From an uncultured Clostridia bacterium (GTDB taxonomy: Bacteria; Bacillota; Clostridia; Oscillospirales; Ruminococcaceae): a DNA stretch of 54,221 nucleotides. The DNA is taken from positions 1 to 54,221 of the forward strand of contig CALXBC010000015.1 of NCBI GenBank assembly GCA_944386455.1, given 5' to 3'. The notes below the pieces were generated by a model. The model saw only the letters and a program-made list of their open reading frames with translations, ran no database searches and had not been told where the DNA came from. This document shows positions 1 through 6,176 of the stretch, piece by piece; position 1 is the stretch's first letter, and every line of letters begins with the position of its first letter. The position numbers and the translations under genes are program-made.

Positions 1-218
1 AGGGAGACGCCTTCCAGCAGGTTTCCCGCCGTGCGCACCGATTCCAGATACCGGATGGCCTGCCGCGCATTAGCGCCCCTTTCCCCCTCTGCATTTTTCA
101 ATCCGTCCAGCTCTTCCAGGACAGCAAGAGGTAAGACAAGATGGTTGTCCTCAAAGGATTGGAGAGCATAGGGGGCCTGAATCAAAACGTTGGTATCCAG
201 CACATATGTCTTTTGCAT
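1..218 (-). CDS. PIN-PhoH family ATPase (YlaK-like), N-terminal part only
   Basis: The minus strand opens at an ATG (216-218) preceded by GGAG and reads without a stop to the window edge. The product starts MQKTYVLDTNVLIQ and continues with LPLAVLEELDGLK and GERGANARQAIRYL. This is the N-terminal PIN domain of PhoH-family proteins of the Bacillus YlaK type: the Asp of LDTN and the Glu residues of LEELD are the usual metal ligands. The family couples a PIN ribonuclease-like domain to a PhoH ATPase, which would lie outside the window. The gene is taken as host chromosome flanking the mobile region. It is cut by the window edge, not visibly broken. Confidence 0.85.
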   Translation of the reverse strand, partial: MQKTYVLDTNVLIQAPYALQSFEDNHLVLPLAVLEELDGLKNAEGERGANARQAIRYLESVRTAGNLLEGVS

Positions 219-276
219 GGCGTTTTCTCCTTTTTTATGATAATTACAAGGGGTTTGATTCTCCGCATAACAAAAC

Positions 277-333
277 AGCCGGTTTTTCGGAAAAAGCGGC
301 GCAAAGCAACACGCTTCCTCCGGAAAACCGGCT
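277..333 (-). promoter_or_regulatory. hairpin with U-rich flank in the phoH leader
   Basis: Inverted repeat arms at about 277-291 and 319-333 (AGCCGGTTTTTCGGA against its complement) form a long stem. On the minus strand it is followed by GTTTTGTT. It lies between the likely promoter near 404-432 and the phoH start at 218, so it could terminate or attenuate phoH transcription. It could equally be the old end of a neighbouring transcript. Confidence 0.45.
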
Positions 334-403
334 GATGCTATACAGGCAATATGCCACGAAATCATATAGGGCAAAAAGCATAGGCAATCCACTCCATATT
401 CCT

Positions 404-432
404 ATTATACATTTAATGTATTTGGTTTTCCA
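404..432 (-). promoter_or_regulatory. possible sigma-A promoter for the phoH-like gene
   Basis: On the minus strand TATAAT (409-404) is preceded by TGGAAA (432-427) with a 17-base spacer. The -10 is consensus and the -35 weak. The rest of 219-626 holds no gene that I can support. Confidence 0.4.
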
Positions 433-626
433 TATAACTGGAGTTAATTATCAGTAAAATACCAGTAAAATTAATCTATGATTATCTCCGGCTTTCTTGA
501 AGAGCGCATGAGAACTTTTTAAATGATAGTTCCGTTTCTAAAGCATAACTTTGAGGGGTAAGGCGTTTTCTCGTTTTTTCGTTCAAAAGCGTTACACGCT
601 TCATTGTGCAGTTTTCATGTTGGCTT

Positions 627-997
627 TCATTTATGCAAAATCACTTCTGCGTTCACGATTTCTACCGCCGCTTCACGCAGCGCAGTCATCCTGTCCACCA
701 TTCTATCTGACTTTCTGCCTTTATCTGCTCGGTTACGCCCTTATACGCTGTCACCTGTTCTACCGACCGTGAAAAATTTTTTCTCCTGTTGGTCGATATC
801 CGTAAGATAGCTGTTCAGGTTGTCGCTTGTGAGCAGATTCGTGCAAAATACTTTCCTATGCTGCCGGATATACCGTAAATGCCGTTACTCTAATATCCCA
901 TGGGCTTATTTTCTTCGGCAGGTAAAGTGAGATTCGGCAAATAGTAATCGCCTTGCAGCATATAAGTTCCGCCCATTTGTTCAAATAATGATTTCAT
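627..997 (-). pseudogene. TnpV-like transposon protein, frameshifted remnant
   Basis: On the minus strand an ATG at 997 opens MKSLFEQMGGTYMLQGDYYLPNLTLP and soon meets a stop. Another frame then resumes with RHLRYIRQHRKVFCTNLLTS and DNLNSYLTDIDQQEKKFF, and a third ends with ALREAAVEIVNAEVI. These blocks in this order match the small TnpV protein that accompanies large serine recombinases in Tn4451-type elements. At least two frameshifts and an in-frame stop make it non-functional. It is a relic of an older integrative element at this border. The identification is from remembered family motifs. Confidence 0.75.
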
Positions 998-1129
998 TGC
1001 AATTTCCTCTAAATTTCAGTTTCAGATTTTTCTACAATATAACCGCACCGATTGGCTTTACCGCTTGTTTTCAAAACCTTCGTTACGGAACCTCATCATT
1101 GAGCAAGCGGCTTGTTTTTTACCTTCTGA

Positions 1130-1260
1130 TCAATAGACAGGCGCACCGTAGTCGAGTATCTACCGGATAGCTGTTCTGACAAACAGAAGCCTCGGAGTTG
1201 CCCTCGACCGTGTAAACTTTGCCGTTTTCCACTTTTTGAACGATACCCGTATGGTCAGAT
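1130..1260 (-). pseudogene. C-terminal fragment of a CHAP/NlpC-type cell-wall peptidase
   Basis: The minus strand reads SDHTGIVQKVENGKVYTVEG followed by NSEASVCQNSYPVD, then after a one-base shift ILDYGAPVY and a stop. DHTGIV..V..G.VYTVEGN and a terminal YGxP are typical of the end of CHAP or C40 peptidase domains in phages and conjugative elements. No start codon or catalytic Cys region is left. It is probably debris of an earlier element. Confidence 0.6.
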
Positions 1261-1427
1261 GTTCTGCCCTGACCGCTTTCGTCCGCTCAATCGAAGCGCC
1301 GGGGATCGCCAACGGTTTTTCGCTGGAGGTATTTTTCGACATTGCGGACGCGCTGGATGTCGATCCTGCGGATTTGATTCGCGCGTCGGTGTTCCCGGAT
1401 CAGGTCATCGGCAGAAAAGAAAAATAA
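1236..1427 (+). pseudogene. truncated XRE-family regulator fragment
   Basis: The plus strand encodes a stretch ending GFSLEVFFDIADALDVDPADLIRA and SVFPDQVIGRKEK before a stop. The pattern S.EVFF.IADALDVDP.DLI is the last helices of a Cro/C1-type HTH protein. The expected N-terminal recognition helix is missing and the first residues seem to come from the junction with the peptidase fragment. I regard it as a broken gene, although a 63-residue reading frame remains open. Confidence 0.45.
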
Positions 1428-1444
1428 ACACAGGCTGCTGCTCG

Positions 1445-1499
1445 GCGCCATCCGGAAGGGAAAGCGTCTTTTTGTTATACCGGAAGATGGCGCATTTTT
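1445..1499 (+). terminator. intrinsic terminator after the XRE fragment
   Basis: GCGCCATC (1445-1452) pairs with GATGGCGC (1486-1493), with additional CCGG pairing inside, and is followed by ATTTTTCTC on the plus strand. It sits just downstream of the XRE-like fragment. Confidence 0.6.
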
Positions 1500-1557
1500 C
1501 TCTTTTTTCTTTTCTGCCGTCATCTCTCTTAAAGTGAGTTGTTAAGGGGAGGCCACG

Positions 1558-1683
1558 GTGAACCGGAGCTGGGTTCACTTCGTCCTCGCAAGCTGCATAT
1601 CGCTCGTTTTGCCGTAAAGCGGCAAAAGCTCACTCACTTCGCTGCTCGTCCTCTCCCCACAAAGTCATAAAGACTTTGTGGGG
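1558..1683. other. non-coding block with three hairpins at the left end of the element
   Basis: Three perfect stems follow one another: 558-564/572-578 of kilobase 1 (GTGAACC type), 1607-1614/1620-1627 (TTTTGCCG type) and 1655-1666/1672-1683 (CCCCACAAAGTC type, 12 base pairs). No coding sequence is supported between 1500 and 1726. Read on the minus strand, the block lies directly downstream of the last gene of the conjugation operon. It may therefore be its 3' structured end, a boundary element or a repeat. Confidence 0.5.
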
Positions 1684-1726
1684 GTCCGAACAGGCAGACT
1701 TCTCCCTTGGCGTTAAAAACTATAAT

Positions 1727-1984
1727 TCAAAGCAGAAAGTATCGGTTAGAAGTCGCACTGCCGTTTTCACGGTAGTGCGGCTCTTTTCGTATGAGACGAG
1801 CTTTCTCCAAATCTTTGATTGCCCGTTTGACGGTACTTCTGGAAATTGACAGATCCTGCGCGATGGTTTTGATCCCCGGCCACGCCTTTCGTTCTTTGTC
1901 CATTCTGTCGTGAAGATAGAGGTACACCAGCTTTGCGCGGTGCGGCAGATTGCCGTTTTCATAGAGCTTTTTGAAATAAGACAT
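1727..1984 (-). CDS. small winged helix-turn-helix DNA-binding protein
   Basis: This 85-residue protein has a helix-turn-helix core: WPGIKTIAQDLSISRSTVKR, then AIKDLEKARLIRKE and a short wing RENGSATSNRYFLL. This fits the HTH_36/MarR-like wing family, in which SRSTVKRAIKDLE is the recognition helix. The N-terminus (LPHRAKLVYLYLHDRMDKE) resembles the helix before HTH domains of replication or element regulators. The ATG follows AAGGCGGTGATACG and lies 12 bases past the virD4 stop, so it is the last gene of the leftward operon. It is probably a regulator of the element; its target is not visible. Confidence 0.75.
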   Translation of the reverse strand: MSYFKKLYENGNLPHRAKLVYLYLHDRMDKERKAWPGIKTIAQDLSISRSTVKRAIKDLEKARLIRKEPHYRENGSATSNRYFLL

Positions 1985-1996
1985 CGTATCACCGCC

Positions 1997-3823
1997 TTAA
2001 CCTGTCCGCATCGGTTTCGCAATTTTTTCCTGCTGTGCCGCGTGATTGACTTCCTGCGCAAAGGTTGCCTCGGCAGGCTCGGTCATCGTCAGACCGCCTG
2101 ACGGCGGACTTGCGGTAGGAACACGCGGTTTCTTTTCCTGCGGATATCTCGCGGTAATATTTTTGATGAGCGTTTCGCGGCTGATATAATGCACACGGCG
2201 AGCGCCCTTGTCGGCGATTGTATAGGAGTTTTCAGGAAAAGAAATCCCCCACTTAAAAAACAGCTTGAGCTTTGATATAAAGGGATGCGCACCGGTTTTC
2301 ATCACGATAAATGAACCTTTCTTCATACTTTTCAGCTCGTCCGCCGTCATCAGTGGGCGTTCCGTCATCTGCAGGCTTTGGGACGGATCGTTTTTACTTC
2401 TTGATACCGAGCCGGTCATGACTGTGCGTGTGCCAAGCGCTTTTGAGATAATATCCGCCGTTTCACTGGAGGGCGCGAAGCCGCCCGCAATGGTAAGCTG
2501 ACAGTTGTCCTGAATGATGGCAGCGCCTTCTTTTCCGTAATTCTTTTCAAGCTGCTGATAACTCTGAATAATGCTGACGATTGAGAGCCGCCTTGATCGG
2601 GAGGCGCTGTACATCATCTCGGCTGATTGGATGGGCGGGAGGGTGCCGAATTCGTCGCAGTAAAACATGGCGCGGTTTGGGAGCTTGCCGCCGTTTTCGT
2701 CTGCAACAGCGAGAATTTCCCGGTATAGCTGCTGGATGAGCAGGCTGACCATAAAATAGGCGTTGGGATTTTCCTCCGGCATGACAATGAATACGGCGGA
2801 TTTTTCATTGCAAAACTTTTCCGCGTCGATAGCTGTATCAAAGCACAGCACCTGCTCCATCTCGCTGTCGAGGAATGCATTGAGGCGTGACATAACGGTT
2901 GACATAACAGACGCCATCGCCTGATCGCCGGTGTTCAATGCTGCGCCGGAAAACCATCTTGCCTTGTGGTCGGCAGGCAGGCGATCCATGAGAAGCTGAA
3001 ACTGATTCCTGCCTTTGACGCTGCTCGGTGCCTGCAAGTCCTGTACCAGCTTGAACACCGAAACAATATGCCGCTGATTTTTCGGCGCGAATTCTGCAAT
3101 AAGCAAAATGAGAGAAACCAAAACACCTTCAGCCGCGTCATAAAAGAAGGCGTTTTGACCATAAGCGGAAGCGTCGCCGTCTGCGTAGATCAAGGTCTTT
3201 CCAATGATTTTTGCATATTTCTCTGCTTTGGCACGGAGAGCGACATCCTGCGGATGTTCCTTCGCCATATCCATATACTTGTTTACGAGATGCAGAAGGT
3301 TGTTTTCGTCCGACCTGGTGGGGTTGCGCAGATCAATCACCGCCACATTGTAACCGTAACAGTCCTTGGCAATGCCGCCGTAGTGCCGGTACAGATCTCC
3401 CTTCGTGTCCGTTGTTAAGAAAGACATTCCAGAAGCACAAGCGTATTCCAAATTCGGATACAGCCAATAGGCAGTCTTTCCGCAGCCTGCCGCACCCACC
3501 ATCATGCAATGCACATCGGCGTCATCTACATATGCAATGGTATTACCGCCTTTGCTCTGACAGCCGACGATAATTCCCTGCGGCAGCTTCGGAAGAGTGT
3601 TTTCCTTCGCCTGCTTTCTCCACTCATCAGGTGTAAACGGAACCTGCTTGTAAATCCGGCGTATCTCCGCTTTGGTAGAAAACCGCGCCGTACCGTGCTG
3701 GCCGTCGCCTACCGTCTTGGATTTGATGTTGTTGAGGTTATAGATGTGGGCAAGGAGCGTCACGCCGCCCAGCACACAGAACATAACCGTTGCTACAACA
3801 ATCAAAGCTGTAATGTTTGGCAT
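1997..3823 (-). CDS. VirD4/TraG-type type IV coupling protein
   Basis: This 608-residue protein is the ATPase that couples the relaxosome to the conjugation channel at the membrane. It has an N-terminal hydrophobic segment (about residues 4-26), Walker A GAAGCGKT at 110-117, and Walker B MFYCDEFG at 386-393. TKGDLYRHYGG near 140-150 is typical of TraG/VirD4. The start follows GGAGGAAAAACC and overlaps the end of the primase gene by 22 bases, so translation is probably coupled. The C-terminal tail is glutamine- and proline-rich and ends AKPMRTG. Only one N-terminal membrane segment is visible, fewer than in some relatives. Confidence 0.93.
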   Translation of the reverse strand: MPNITALIVVATVMFCVLGGVTLLAHIYNLNNIKSKTVGDGQHGTARFSTKAEIRRIYKQVPFTPDEWRKQAKENTLPKLPQGIIVGCQSKGGNTIAYVDDADVHCMMVGAAGCGKTAYWLYPNLEYACASGMSFLTTDTKGDLYRHYGGIAKDCYGYNVAVIDLRNPTRSDENNLLHLVNKYMDMAKEHPQDVALRAKAEKYAKIIGKTLIYADGDASAYGQNAFFYDAAEGVLVSLILLIAEFAPKNQRHIVSVFKLVQDLQAPSSVKGRNQFQLLMDRLPADHKARWFSGAALNTGDQAMASVMSTVMSRLNAFLDSEMEQVLCFDTAIDAEKFCNEKSAVFIVMPEENPNAYFMVSLLIQQLYREILAVADENGGKLPNRAMFYCDEFGTLPPIQSAEMMYSASRSRRLSIVSIIQSYQQLEKNYGKEGAAIIQDNCQLTIAGGFAPSSETADIISKALGTRTVMTGSVSRSKNDPSQSLQMTERPLMTADELKSMKKGSFIVMKTGAHPFISKLKLFFKWGISFPENSYTIADKGARRVHYISRETLIKNITARYPQEKKPRVPTASPPSGGLTMTEPAEATFAQEVNHAAQQEKIAKPMRTG

Positions 3824-4716
3824 GGTTTTTCCTCCTGTTCTGTAAAAAGTAAATCCTCATTCCAGTCTTTGAGAGTTGGGGTGAGGATTTCAGACGGTAT
3901 TCCTTTTTCCACCAGCTTGCCGATGATCCGTTCTGCCGCTTGCTGACCGGGTTTATCGTTGTCGAGGCACAGATAGACTTTTTCGATATGCGGATTGTCT
4001 TTCATCATCTGCCACAGTACATGATCGGCGACTCCGCAGCAGGCGGCATAGCTGTGCTGCTGCCATTTATCTTTGTTCATGGAGATAAATGAGAGCAGGT
4101 CAATCGGCGCTTCAAACAGGTACAGCCTTTCGCTCTGTCCATGCCAGTGAAAACTGTATTCCGGCAGGCTGCCACCGATATTCCCTTTGTAGCTGCTCTG
4201 CGAACCTGTCCCTCGCTTATGGGCATGACGGGGAACGCCATCCGCATCAAAGCCGACAAAGACGACGTTGTGATAATCGGCGGATTCATAGATCATCCCC
4301 TTGCACACAAATGCATCCAGCACATCCTTGTCAATTTTCCGGTGTCTGATCAGATACGCATAGACCCGTGACAGCCGGTCATTTTTGGGCGGCAGTTCAA
4401 AGGGTTTTGCTTCTTTCTCTATCGGCGGAGATACTGCGAGTGTGCAGCTGCACCCGCCCAGCAGGTATTCCACAGCTTCCGGGTAGGATTTGTTATAATA
4501 CCTCCGCACAAAGTCAATCGCGTCGCCGCCGACTTCTTCGTACTGGTGATACCATAGGTTTCCGCGTACCGTGACCTTTGCAGAGCCGTCCCGCCACTCA
4601 TACTCGCTGCCGGAGCGTTTTAATGTTTCACCTTGGGAATGTAACAGCCCGGCAATATCGATTTGCCGGGCTGCCTGTTTTTGTTCTTCTGTAAAGTGAA
4701 TATATCGTGTTGCCAT
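3802..4716 (-). CDS. CHC2/TOPRIM primase-like protein (DUF3991 type)
   Basis: The 304-residue product starts MATRYIHFTEEQKQAARQID after a good ribosome site. Its first part (residues about 20-100) resembles the primase zinc-ribbon/DUF3991 region (GGDAIDFVRRYYNKSYPEAV). The second part holds a TOPRIM domain with VYLCLDNDKPGQQAAERI, where DND and the following Gly are the metal-binding core. Such proteins are routine in Tn1549-like elements and probably prime the transferred strand in the recipient. It ends EEKPCQTLQL, inside the virD4 start region. Reading further upstream would run into the divergent promoter, so the ATG at 4716 is preferred. Confidence 0.85.
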   Translation of the reverse strand: MATRYIHFTEEQKQAARQIDIAGLLHSQGETLKRSGSEYEWRDGSAKVTVRGNLWYHQYEEVGGDAIDFVRRYYNKSYPEAVEYLLGGCSCTLAVSPPIEKEAKPFELPPKNDRLSRVYAYLIRHRKIDKDVLDAFVCKGMIYESADYHNVVFVGFDADGVPRHAHKRGTGSQSSYKGNIGGSLPEYSFHWHGQSERLYLFEAPIDLLSFISMNKDKWQQHSYAACCGVADHVLWQMMKDNPHIEKVYLCLDNDKPGQQAAERIIGKLVEKGIPSEILTPTLKDWNEDLLFTEQEEKPCQTLQL

Positions 4717-4768
4717 AAAAATTCCTTTCTGATTCAAACTGCATTTTACGCATTGCCACACTGCGCAC

Positions 4769-4797
4769 TTGATATTTTCGTGATTGTGTGGTATAAT
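4769..4797 (+). promoter_or_regulatory. strong sigma-A promoter of the DUF6788-DUF3990-DUF3791 cassette
   Basis: TTGATA (4769-4774) and TATAAT (4792-4797) are separated by exactly 17 bases. The Shine-Dalgarno GAGGTG lies at 4804-4809, giving a very short leader. It drives the rightward cassette against the direction of the surrounding operon. Confidence 0.85.
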
Positions 4798-4818
4798 ACA
4801 AACGAGGTGAAAGACTTG

Positions 4819-5112
4819 TTGATACGCTCTGTGATACAAAACGAGGCTCTCCGAAATGAACGGATGATCCGTGAATACGAAGCTTTACTTGCACAATTAC
4901 CTAAAGGATCACTCGTATGCCGCAGGAAAGAATATTATTATTTGAAATATCGGGAGAACGGAAAGCTGCATGATAAATACATCGGCAAGGATGCCGGTAC
5001 CGTTGCTGCTGTCCGCGACAAGCTCGCACTTCGCAAACACTATGCAGAAATGCTGTCTGCCCTGAAACAGGAGCAGAAGACTATTCATAAAATGTTGGAG
5101 GGACTCGCATGA
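4819..5112 (+). CDS. DUF6788-like small protein, first gene of the ADP-ribosyltransferase-like cassette
   Basis: The likely start is TTG at 4819 (or TTG at 4816), 6-9 bases after GAGGTG. The 97-residue product contains LPKGSLVCRRKEYYYLKYRE and NGKLHDKYIGK, then a helical tail (RDKLALRKHYAEMLSALKQE). The pattern LPKG.....K..YYY......G....KY resembles DUF6788 proteins, and the same module occurs at the N-terminus of the HipA-like kinase at 16283-17797 (LPKGYISKK...YYYHQW). It overlaps the next gene by the ATGA at 5109, implying coupled translation. Its function is unknown; a partner or regulator of the downstream enzyme is inferred from position. Confidence 0.75.
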   Translation: MIRSVIQNEALRNERMIREYEALLAQLPKGSLVCRRKEYYYLKYRENGKLHDKYIGKDAGTVAAVRDKLALRKHYAEMLSALKQEQKTIHKMLEGLA

Positions 5113-5600
5113 TCCTTTATCATGGAAGCACCGTTCCCGTGGAAAAGCCGGAAATTCGCATCAGCGAAAGCTTTCTGGATTTCGGCACGGGTTTTTATAC
5201 CACGACGTCCTTGCAGCAGGCGGAGCGCTGGGCAAGAATCAAGATGCGTAGAGAAAACAAACCGGTGGGGTATGTCTCCGTCTACGAGTTTGATTTTGAT
5301 GCGGCCAAATCCCGGGCCGCCATTCACCGCTATCAGAACGCCGATATGGAATGGCTGCAGTTTGTTGTCAAAAACCGCAGAGGCGAAATGACCGATATAG
5401 CGGCGGATATGCACATCGGACCGGTTGCAGACGATAATGTTTACCGCTCTATCCGCCTTTTTGAAACAGGCGTTCTGGACGCGGAGGAAACGGTAAAACG
5501 GCTGAAAACAGAGGTCTTGCAGGATCAGTGGACATTCCATACGGAAAAGCTTCTTGCCTTTGTGAAATTTATTGAGTCCAAAGAAATCCGGGAGGAATAA
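5109..5600 (+). CDS. DUF3990 protein, ADP-ribosyltransferase-like fold
   Basis: This 163-residue protein begins ILYHGSTVPVEKPEIR, continues SFLDFGTGFYTTTSLQQAERWA and then YVSVYEFDFD. LYHGS, DFG.GFYTT and QA..WA are the diagnostic blocks of DUF3990. That family has been placed with the ADP-ribosyltransferase superfamily, where His of YHG and the Tyr/Thr pair contact NAD. No secretion signal is present, so it acts in the cytoplasm. It lies between DUF6788 (4-base overlap) and two DUF3791 genes, a combination suggesting a toxin with neutralising partners. The target is not visible and activity is not shown by sequence alone. Confidence 0.85.
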   Translation: MILYHGSTVPVEKPEIRISESFLDFGTGFYTTTSLQQAERWARIKMRRENKPVGYVSVYEFDFDAAKSRAAIHRYQNADMEWLQFVVKNRRGEMTDIAADMHIGPVADDNVYRSIRLFETGVLDAEETVKRLKTEVLQDQWTFHTEKLLAFVKFIESKEIREE

Positions 5601-5602
5601 CG

Positions 5603-5839
5603 ATGGGAAAGGAACAATTCCTTGCTGTCATGCCATATATCAGCGCCGATCTTATCAGTATGATTGCAAAAAAGAAACAAGTCACCGAAGACGAAGCCAT
5701 CGCCATGCTGTACGCCTCCAAGCTCTATGCGGCGCTGGAGCAGGAGGAGACCAAGGTCTGGCAGTACAGCACGGAGATGCTTTATTCGCTTTTTGAACAG
5801 GAAGAACAAACGGGAAGTATTTGCTATCCCGATGTGTAA
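5603..5839 (+). CDS. DUF3791 protein, first copy
   Basis: The 78-residue product has MPYISADLISMIAKKKQVTE followed by DEAIAMLYASKLYAALEQEE, the compact helical arrangement of DUF3791. Members usually sit beside DUF3990 genes, which supports a role as partner or antitoxin of the ADP-ribosyltransferase-like protein. The ATG lies 2 bases after the DUF3990 stop, with GGGAGGAATAACG as ribosome site. The acidic C-terminus (EQEEQTGSICYPDV) is not part of the common core. Confidence 0.8.
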   Translation: MGKEQFLAVMPYISADLISMIAKKKQVTEDEAIAMLYASKLYAALEQEETKVWQYSTEMLYSLFEQEEQTGSICYPDV

Positions 5840-5852
5840 GGAGGCTGCCGGT

Positions 5853-6071
5853 ATGAGTCAGGAAACTGCTTTCGCCGTATTCTGCATCGAAAACTATAAA
5901 GTCCACAAATCGCTGACAGGGAAACAGACTGAGGCGCTTTTCCGCCGTTACGGTGTGTTCGACTATCTGCGCGAATTTTATGATGTGCTGCATACAACGG
6001 GCTATCAATACATCAACAACGATATTGACATCTATCTGAAATCCCGTAACGCGGTTATTCCCGTGCAGTGA
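5853..6071 (+). CDS. DUF3791 protein, second copy
   Basis: The start at 5853 follows AAGGAGGCTGCCGGT and gives 72 residues: FAVFCIENYKVHKSLTGKQT, FRRYGVFDYLREFYDVLHTT and NNDIDIYLKSR. This is the longer-helix form of DUF3791 (F.V.C.E.YK...K......F...GV..YL...YD.LHT.G...I.DI..YL). Two different DUF3791 proteins in tandem suggest distinct jobs, such as antitoxin and chaperone or repressor. It is the last gene of the rightward cassette. Confidence 0.82.
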   Translation: MSQETAFAVFCIENYKVHKSLTGKQTEALFRRYGVFDYLREFYDVLHTTGYQYINNDIDIYLKSRNAVIPVQ

Positions 6072-6085
6072 TCGGTACAGCCGCG

Positions 6086-6122
6086 TTCGGCTGATTTAAT
6101 ATCGGATGTTAAATCAGCCGAA
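6086..6122. repeat. perfect 14-bp inverted repeat after the DUF3791 gene
   Basis: TTCGGCTGATTTAA (6086-6099) pairs perfectly with 6109-6122 around a 9-base loop. Neither strand has a clear T-run immediately after it. It may be an operator or an RNA 3' structure as well as part of the terminator region. Confidence 0.6.
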
Positions 6123-6148
6123 AACAAAATGGACAGAGCATATTGAAA

Positions 6149-6176
6149 GCCTGCGGAAAAATCCGCAGGCTTTTCT
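6149..6176 (+). terminator. intrinsic terminator between the cassette and the relaxase
   Basis: GCCTGCGGA (6149-6157) pairs with TCCGCAGGC (6162-6170) with an AAAA loop and is followed by TTTTCTC on the plus strand. It ends the rightward cassette just before the relaxase stop codon at 6176. It could also work weakly on the other strand. Confidence 0.8.

Noticed and set aside
551-810. Small plus-strand open frames over the TnpV remnant
   Set aside because: They read antisense to a recognisable degenerate TnpV sequence and have no ribosome site.
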